Assembly (NCBI GenBank): GCA_000149225.2
Contig: CM000689.1
Span: 496,001-560,000, forward strand
Source: Lachancea kluyveri NRRL Y-12651
Lineage: Eukaryota; Ascomycota; Saccharomycetes; Saccharomycetales; Saccharomycetaceae
Direction: 5' to 3'
DNA: 64,000 nucleotides
Positions 58,693-64,000 of the stretch are shown in pieces; within the stretch, counting starts at the first letter, position 1; each line of letters starts with the position of its first letter. The translations under genes and the position numbers were made by a program. A model generated the notes under the pieces. It did not search any database, was not told the DNA's origin, and was given only the letters and a program-made list of their open reading frames with translations.

Positions 58693-58961
58693 GGTGTGTG
58701 TACCGTCCTTGTGTGATGCGAGTGGAAAGCTCTTGTAAAGTTGTGTCTTTCGAGGCTCAAAAGTGATGCTAACGCATACGTCTATATATCCGTATCTATA
58801 TATATGGATCCACTTTTTTCTTTCACCACCGCGCCCCTCTCTGTTATCCGCATCCTCCCGCAACTATGCACGAACGCACGTGACTCGTCGGGGTGGAAAA
58901 TACCGCTTTGCAACTCTGTTTTACAAAATGGTAGAGGAAAGCAGCGGTGCAGGGGAAAAGA

Positions 58962-59510
58962 CTACAGAATCTTTCTCAGGCTTTTGTCAGGCTGTAGCTC
59001 GTCTGTCAAGCCAACCTCCAGGTCCAGCCCGTCGCTGCGCACCACAACACGCCTGTAGGTTGGCCGCTCCGTGCTTGTCCAGTAGATCATAGCCCATGCA
59101 TGGCACCGACCGAGGTGCTTGGAGGCTGCACACAATGCCAGGTTCAGAAGCAGGTGCTTGATTCGGAAGCCCGTGCGTGCGAGGACCGCCGAGGGCGGCG
59201 TGGCCAGTGTCAGCAGGGCAAGCACCAGGTCCGCCTTGTTAACAGCGAACCTGTGCCAGGAGGGAAACCACATCCGTTCGAGTAGATGCTCGTACGCAGA
59301 CCTCCTGGCGCTGGTCTGGCACACTATGAACACTGCGTGCAGTCGGTTGAGGATGTCCGGCTTTCTGGACAGCAGTATGCTCAACAACGTGTCCTTAGAC
59401 CGCAAGCCGCAACGTATAACCACAACAACAAACGGCGCAAAGAGTGCAATCACAATCAGCACCACATCACGCACAGTCACGGGGAATCGTCCTTCTGTGG
59501 CTCTCGTCAT
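58962..59510 (-). CDS. Two-domain Pmp3/SNA-like membrane protein
   Basis: A 182-residue protein holding two diverged Pmp3-type units in tandem. Unit 1 (about 10-72): TVRDVVLIVIALFAPF, RCGLRSKDTLLSILL, RLHAVFIVCQTSARR. Unit 2 (about 88-157): VNKADLVLALLTLATPP, RTGFRIKHLLLNLAL, CHAWAMIYWTSTERP. Each has the family layout of hydrophobic helix, Pro or Pro-Pro, Gly-Phe/Leu-basic turn, LLL helix and HA(V/W) end. No PPxY motif is seen. It sits 270 bp upstream of SNA3 on the same strand, so it probably arose by tandem duplication of SNA3 and fusion. Function unknown. No standard yeast SNA/PMP3 protein has this layout to my knowledge. Confidence 0.75.
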   Translation of the reverse strand: MTRATEGRFPVTVRDVVLIVIALFAPFVVVVIRCGLRSKDTLLSILLSRKPDILNRLHAVFIVCQTSARRSAYEHLLERMWFPSWHRFAVNKADLVLALLTLATPPSAVLARTGFRIKHLLLNLALCAASKHLGRCHAWAMIYWTSTERPTYRRVVVRSDGLDLEVGLTDELQPDKSLRKIL

Positions 59511-59584
59511 CTCTCAAATGCGACCTGTTCTTTTTATATGTATATATGTATATCTCTTGTGGTCGCAGAGACCAAAAAAGGTTC

Positions 59585-59804
59585 TGGATGCGGCGAGGTT
59601 CGAACTCGCGCCTGTTAACGAAACAGACCTGCACGCTCTGGGCACAGAGATCGCGTTGTACGGACTGTAGACGCTGGGCCGTTGTTAGCCGCCCAGCACC
59701 CCCCACACACATGCACGCGTAAACTGCATGTGTTTTCCGATTGCAACGCCGATCCCCTGCTGGATACCCTGAAGCAGGCGCCTTAACCACTCGGCCACAC
59801 ACCC
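59585..59804 (-). tRNA. tRNA-Leu(CAG) with 134-nt intron
   Basis: Exon 1 is 59804-59768 and exon 2 is 59633-59585, giving an 86-nt tRNA. Acceptor GGGTGTG pairs with CGCATCC (two G-U pairs); D arm GCC/GGC; anticodon stem CCTGC/GCAGG; loop TTCAGG gives anticodon CAG; long variable arm CTGTT/AACAG; T arm GCGAG/CTCGC around TTCGAAC; discriminator A73, the leucine identity base (serine tRNAs have G73). The intron starts after position 37, as usual. T33 is normal, unlike the G33 of CUG-Ser yeasts, so CTG reads as leucine. T6 terminator at 59574-59579. Confidence 0.9.
59634..59767 (-). other. tRNA-Leu intron with two hairpins
   Basis: 134 nt. Two strong stems: ACACATGCA/TGCATGTGT (59707-59715 with 59725-59733) and GCTGGGC/GCCCAGC (59673-59679 with 59691-59697). 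S. cerevisiae tRNA introns are 14-60 nt. Confidence 0.8.
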
Positions 59805-60260
59805 AGCTGGAGTTCTGGGAGTGTAGTCTAAAAACTGGGCCCATGGCGCTCGAAACAGGCGCCAACAAAACGGTCATATGTGTGCGCGGCGGTCTGGGAC
59901 TGGTGGGCAATGAGTTATAGTGAGCATGCGAACACACATCGCCCATGTGTGCTTCACGATGGCTGTGGAATCTGGTGCCTGGCCCCTTTACTTGCATTTG
60001 CCTCTGTACTTGCCTCCATGTGTCTTTTGCCGCCCTATGCTCGTGCAGAGTGTCCTGACTGTAGCCTGGCGCGCGAAATTCACGGCAGCCGCCGAGCTCC
60101 CGCTAGAGTTTGAGCAGCGGTGCCTGGCCGCGCAGCTTCCACCGCTTTATAGCGCCTCCTGTTGCACAACACTCTCGAGCGGCCCGATTGCCATTGCCTT
60201 TTTGCACCGACGCCTGCCCCTGTAGTTTACACACCCCTCTCTACGGCTTCTCCGTTGCTG

Positions 60261-60266
<6 letters not shown>

Positions 60267-60309
<43 letters not shown>
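60267..60309. repeat. (CT)21 microsatellite
   Basis: CT run followed by a T tract, about 490 bp upstream of DAS1. Confidence 0.95.
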
Positions 60310-60317
<8 letters not shown>

Positions 60318-60797
60318 TTTTTTTTCCTTCACTTTTTCCTTCTCTTTTCTTTCTCTTTTCTTTCTCTCTCAACAGCGTATTCCATGCCACTCGCCAGCTT
60401 CTCCCTCACCTTGCCCCAGCGACACAGATCGCACCGAATGGTTCCAGGCCATTTACCATGCATCGCAGCCACATGACTCTCTCTTCGTACTACGGCATAC
60501 ATTGCTAATACGCATGCTTTTGAACGAAAAACGCCTAAAGAAAAAAAAAAAAAAAAAAAAGGAAGATGCTACACAGCGCAGGGAAACTTTGATCAAACAC
60601 AGTACCCTCCCGCAACCCGCATTACATTACATCCACCCCTTTTTTTTCTCCTCCTACTTGCTCTTCCCCTTCTCTTGGTCAAACATTCTGCATCACTGGA
60701 TACACTGTTCCTTTCCAATCACGCCCTCCCTCTCACCCTTTTCTCCCTCTCAGAAATTGTACGCACCACCCCCCAATAAACACCCGCTTATTCCACG

Positions 60798-62618
60798 ATG
60801 CTTCTCACACCACGCCCGTTCCCGCTGCAAACCCTTCCGGACGAACTCATAAGAGAGGTATTCGCACATCTGCCCCAACAGGACAGGCTTTCCCTGTGCC
60901 TGGTGGACCGCAAGTGCAACCGCATCGCCACGAAGCTTCTCTACCGCAGGATATACCTGAACGACTCCAATGTCGTCAGAAGTGACTACGTTGATCTGGC
61001 TATCAACTGGACCCTGCTGAACATCCCGTCCTACCTGTCGGAAGAAGAGTCACGGCAGGTGGCCAATGCAAAGCTGGAGCAACTCATCGGGACGTTCCAC
61101 AGAAACAAGCTCACCGTGCAGAGCGTCGAGTGGATCCGCATCAACTGGGACCTGGACCCGCGCCTCCAGAAGACGGTGCTGTTCATCCTGTGCAACGAGG
61201 CTGTCTCGCTGCAGCGGCTGGAGAACATCACCGACCCCAGCTGCAACAGCATAATCGCGTCCGGCGCGGTCTCCTCGAGGAGCGTCACAAGCTTCGACAT
61301 GGCGCCCCCAAACTCGCTGCCGGAGACGGCTGTCCCGGACCGCTACATCCCAGACCTGACACGGTACCTGTCGCAGAGGATCTCGACGCACATCTCGCGC
61401 ATGACGCTCTTCATCGACCCGCTCAAGCTTTTTAACCACCTGTACCCGCTGTCCGCAAAGCTGCAGATCGTCGACCTCAAGCTGCATTGGCGACGCGAGT
61501 TTTTTGCACCAGCTTACTTTCAGCGCTGCCTGAGACACCCGCCGCTCGCCAAGATGTCCGATGTCTTTGACGCCAGGACACTAAAGGTCTTGACGGTCAT
61601 ATCCTGGAACGACTCACTCTCGCAGCGGGAGCTGGACATGATCGAGGACTTCAGGGAGTTTGTCGGGCTGGAGGACCTGTCGCTCATCTCGATCAAGCAG
61701 AACATCCTGGTGCTCATGGGCCTCTTCACCAAACTGACGGAGTTGAAGCGGCTCAAGCTCGACTTTCTCGAGGACCTGGTCCCGCAGACCACGAAGCCGG
61801 AGATTTTCCTCTCGGTCTTGCTCAACTGCAAAAAGCTGCAGTTCATCGACATGCGCTTCGAGGGCCTGGACCCTCCGATCATCTCGACAGACAACGACAG
61901 GTTCAAAATCACACAAAAGTGCCAGTGCGACAACTGCATCCACGTGTTTGACTCGATCATCCACAAAAAGTTTTTCATCTACCCGGAGGACAGCCTGCTT
62001 TCCAGCGTGCAAGACCTTGCCGCAAAGGACATTTTCACCATGATGAAGTATCTCTCTCTGCTGCCGTACTCCAAGGCCTGTGACCACTACCCGAGCGTCA
62101 GAACACAGCCCATGAACATGGACCAGTTTGTCAACAAGATGAACGGCAACCTGCTTGCCTATCGCAGGGGCAAGAGACAGCTGACGCGAGACGTGGTTCC
62201 AACGCGAAACACTGTAAACGGCAACGGCAATGCAGACGCAAGTGGAAATGCAGACGCAAATGGAGATGCAGGCGCAAATGGCAACGGGGACGATGAGCAC
62301 GAAGAGCCTGACGAATGCTTTATTCTACCGCACGAGCCGTTGACTAGACAGGACGTTGTAGACTGCTACCACGCCGCCATCCACCACTACCAGCATACTT
62401 ACCTCGTGTTTTTGAAGGAGTTTCCCCAGTTGCGGTTCTTGGTCCTGAATGACATTCCCTCGGTCGTGGTTGAAGAAAATGGCGAGCGCATTTTCCAGCC
62501 AGTGTTTTACAACTGCGGCTTCAAGACCAACCTGTCTGGCTGGACACGCAAGCCAAAAAAACGCGACCCCGCAAAGGACAACCTGTTTTGGAAGGTCACC
62601 TCGCTGTGGGGCTACTGA
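60798..62618 (+). CDS. DAS1: F-box protein Das1
   Basis: A 606-residue putative substrate receptor of SCF ubiquitin ligases. N-terminal F-box (about 9-50: LQTLPDELIREVFAHLPQQ, LSLCLVDRKCNRIATKLLY) is followed by a leucine-rich helical body (LKVLTVISWNDSLS, LEDLSLISIKQN, LKRLKLDFLEDL) and a CQCDNCIHVFDS segment, typical of the yeast Das1/YDR131C family. A Gly-Asn/Ala-Asp repeat tract interrupts the C-terminal part. The protein ends NLFWKVTSLWGY. Close to SNA3, as YJL149W is to YJL151C; yeast Das1 has 663 residues. Confidence 0.87.
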   Translation: MLLTPRPFPLQTLPDELIREVFAHLPQQDRLSLCLVDRKCNRIATKLLYRRIYLNDSNVVRSDYVDLAINWTLLNIPSYLSEEESRQVANAKLEQLIGTFHRNKLTVQSVEWIRINWDLDPRLQKTVLFILCNEAVSLQRLENITDPSCNSIIASGAVSSRSVTSFDMAPPNSLPETAVPDRYIPDLTRYLSQRISTHISRMTLFIDPLKLFNHLYPLSAKLQIVDLKLHWRREFFAPAYFQRCLRHPPLAKMSDVFDARTLKVLTVISWNDSLSQRELDMIEDFREFVGLEDLSLISIKQNILVLMGLFTKLTELKRLKLDFLEDLVPQTTKPEIFLSVLLNCKKLQFIDMRFEGLDPPIISTDNDRFKITQKCQCDNCIHVFDSIIHKKFFIYPEDSLLSSVQDLAAKDIFTMMKYLSLLPYSKACDHYPSVRTQPMNMDQFVNKMNGNLLAYRRGKRQLTRDVVPTRNTVNGNGNADASGNADANGDAGANGNGDDEHEEPDECFILPHEPLTRQDVVDCYHAAIHHYQHTYLVFLKEFPQLRFLVLNDIPSVVVEENGERIFQPVFYNCGFKTNLSGWTRKPKKRDPAKDNLFWKVTSLWGY

Positions 62619-62910
62619 GCCTGTGATCTGAATTTTTTCTTGGCTATACTGGTTGTGCTCTTTTTCCTTTTATTCATTTTCTCTGTCTTTTTCCCCTTCC
62701 TCTTCCCCTTCTCCTTCTCCTTCTCCTTCTTCTTTTTTTTTTCCTTTTCTTTTTCTATTGGATACGTTTATTGTTTTTTTTTTTTGTTTTTTTTTTTTAT
62801 TTGTTTACGTTGTTTTATGTTGATGTCCCTATCAGATGTGTGATTTTGAGAACCGCTATGTAGACTTTATATAAACCAATGGCGCCGGTGCGCCGCTAAT
62901 GCATCCTCTG

Positions 62911-63999
62911 CTAACCTATCAGATCGTTTTCGGGCACGCCCGTCGAGCCGTTAGAAAACCGTCGCTGGCCACCGTTATCCTTGCTCTCAAAGAGGTTTAT
63001 GAAATCGATTGGATCGAAAATCCCATCCAGCGAGTCAAAATTGTCGAGCACCGTGGAGCCCTCCTTGGTATCGCCGCCGGTGCTTGGCACCACGGCGCGC
63101 TCGTTAGCCACTTTATCCGTGTTTTCTGTGAGCTTCGAAGACGCGTAGTCGTAAAACGAGGAAAAGAGATTGTACTGAGAGTAGTGATCTGTCAAAAAGG
63201 CGTCGAGGTGGAGCCGCTCGTTATCAAAATGGAGCTCGCGGAAACGCCCATTGACGGGGTAGATTTCCTGGTTCCATATCTCGCTGATGCTGAGGTCCGT
63301 GCGTGAGCCGCCTCTTTCCTCCAACTCACGGCGGAGCTGGGAGAGCTTGGGATACAGCCAGTCCGACTCGCCAGCCGCGCCTGTATCTGTACCCACACCT
63401 GTACCCACACCTGTATCAGTACCTGTGCCTATACCTGCATCCGTGCCCACACTCGTACTCGCAGGTCTCTCGCTAACCAGAAAACGCAGTATGGTGGACC
63501 ACGGGTCCGTGCTGAACGGCCTGTCCAGCGTTTTGTACACAATCTTGGTCTCAAACATCGCTTTGAAGCACTGGTAGTACTCCGTGGCCAACTGGTTGAA
63601 GTACAGCGATGCCACGTTGTGAAAAAGCTCGATTAGCACCGGCCTCCACTCCTGAAAGTTTGGAGCCCCGCTGAACCGCAGAAGCAGCCCTGGCAACACG
63701 CCGCAGACCCTGTTCAGAGAAACCCCGATGATCTTGTTCACGTAGAACCTCGTGTACGGGTCCAGACTCGACTGCACGCCATGGAAGTACTCCTGGCACG
63801 TTGTGGACAGAGTGACAACCCTTTCAAACAGGTCGTTGAGCGTCTCCCAGTACATTTTCGAGTCCTGTGGCAGCTGTGTCTCGCAGTGGATAAAGTGCGC
63901 ATGCGAGACTGAGATCTCCAGCAACTGCAAGGAGATCCGCATCTCCATGTCCAAGTGGTGGTGGCTCTCGCCCTTTTCGAACGAAACACTGCTCAGGGT
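62911..63999 (-). CDS. OAF3: Zinc-cluster regulator, C-terminal part (Oaf3-like)
   Basis: The C-terminal 362 residues of a longer protein; the frame is open through the right edge and the N terminus is missing. No Zn2Cys6 domain is inside the window. What is visible is the helical middle homology region (ILLQLLEISVSHAHF-like, then PYTRFYVNKIIGVSLNRVCG), a Gly-Thr dipeptide run (array about 63382-63440) and an acidic C-terminal tail (DNFDSLDGIFDPIDF) that could activate transcription. Named from position: OAF3 (YKR064W) follows PAM17 and CCP1 in yeast. The family assignment is moderately sure, the symbol less so. Confidence 0.6.
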   Translation of the reverse strand, partial: TLSSVSFEKGESHHHLDMEMRISLQLLEISVSHAHFIHCETQLPQDSKMYWETLNDLFERVVTLSTTCQEYFHGVQSSLDPYTRFYVNKIIGVSLNRVCGVLPGLLLRFSGAPNFQEWRPVLIELFHNVASLYFNQLATEYYQCFKAMFETKIVYKTLDRPFSTDPWSTILRFLVSERPASTSVGTDAGIGTGTDTGVGTGVGTDTGAAGESDWLYPKLSQLRRELEERGGSRTDLSISEIWNQEIYPVNGRFRELHFDNERLHLDAFLTDHYSQYNLFSSFYDYASSKLTENTDKVANERAVVPSTGGDTKEGSTVLDNFDSLDGIFDPIDFINLFESKDNGGQRRFSNGSTGVPENDLIG

Positions 64000-64000
64000 A

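Larger units (their letters stand above)
59511..60797. other. tRNA-Leu and DAS1 promoter region
   Basis: Holds the intron-bearing tRNA-Leu, a (CT)21 run with a T tract (60267-60325), further CTTTT repeats and an A21 tract (about 60541-60560). No other gene seen; no snoRNA homologue recognised. Confidence 0.6.

Noticed and set aside
62619-62910. U14/snR190 snoRNA genes, which follow DAS1 in S. cerevisiae
   Set aside because: The gap holds only T-rich sequence; no box C/D or 18S-complementary element was recognised.
1-64000. Transposons, LTR elements or solo LTRs
   Set aside because: No reverse transcriptase, integrase or transposase-like frame and no paired terminal repeats were seen; tRNA flanks look clean.

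Overview
The window is nuclear DNA of a budding yeast (Saccharomycetaceae). Genes are compact and almost intronless, four tRNA genes are of yeast type, and PIR cell-wall proteins, a PDR-type ABC pump, Far1 and the Ssy5 protease are present. The gene order interleaves two blocks that are separate in S. cerevisiae. ERG20, QCR8, HAL5, TPK, YJL163C, JJJ2, FMP33, PIR, CIS3, FAR1, SSY5, FBP26, VPS35, SNA3 and DAS1 belong to chromosome X left. NNK1, MRPL38, KKQ8, MRP49, TPK3, MCD4, PIR1/PIR3, PAM17, CCP1 and OAF3 belong to chromosome XI. One undivided copy of both is what a lineage that did not pass through the whole-genome duplication should show. Base composition is roughly balanced and CTG leucine codons are common. 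I do not name a genus.

Layout, left to right. 1-8.5 kb: ERG20 (5' end cut by the window), QCR8, NNK1, MRPL38 and HAL5/KKQ8. 8.8-13.4 kb: two accessory genes on the minus strand, an LrgA-LrgB fused membrane protein and a large protein with a TerD-like domain of bacterial type. 13.8-27 kb: MRP49, a PKA catalytic subunit, a small unknown ORF, the YJL163C-type transporter, MCD4, JJJ2, tRNA-Asn, tRNA-Glu and FMP33. 27.4-31.1 kb: a divergent pair of nearly identical PIR genes. 32-40.8 kb: an insertion relative to the inferred ancestral order, holding a DHA2 transporter, tRNA-Cys, EXO5 and a PDR5-like pump. 41.8-55.1 kb: CIS3-like, FAR1, SSY5, FBP26 (with a spliceosomal intron) and VPS35. 56-64 kb: CCP1, PAM17, SNA3, a two-domain SNA-like gene, a tRNA-Leu(CAG) with a 134-nt intron, DAS1 and the C-terminal part of an OAF3-like zinc-cluster regulator cut by the right edge.

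Functional themes are mitochondrial function (QCR8, MRPL38, MRP49, FMP33, EXO5, CCP1, PAM17), nutrient and ion signalling (TPK, HAL5, NNK1, SSY5, FBP26), cell wall and GPI anchors (three PIR proteins, MCD4), mating and cell-cycle arrest (FAR1), trafficking (VPS35, SNA3) and export (DHA2, PDR5). Highly expressed genes (ERG20, QCR8, PIRs, PDR5) use TTG leucine and AGA arginine codons; most others are rich in CTG. Many proteins carry hexanucleotide arrays that encode alternating dipeptides. No transposon, retroelement, CRISPR array or rRNA gene was seen. The most unusual items are the TerD-like gene, the long-intron tRNA-Leu(CAG), the double Pmp3-domain gene, and the homogenised PIR genes.
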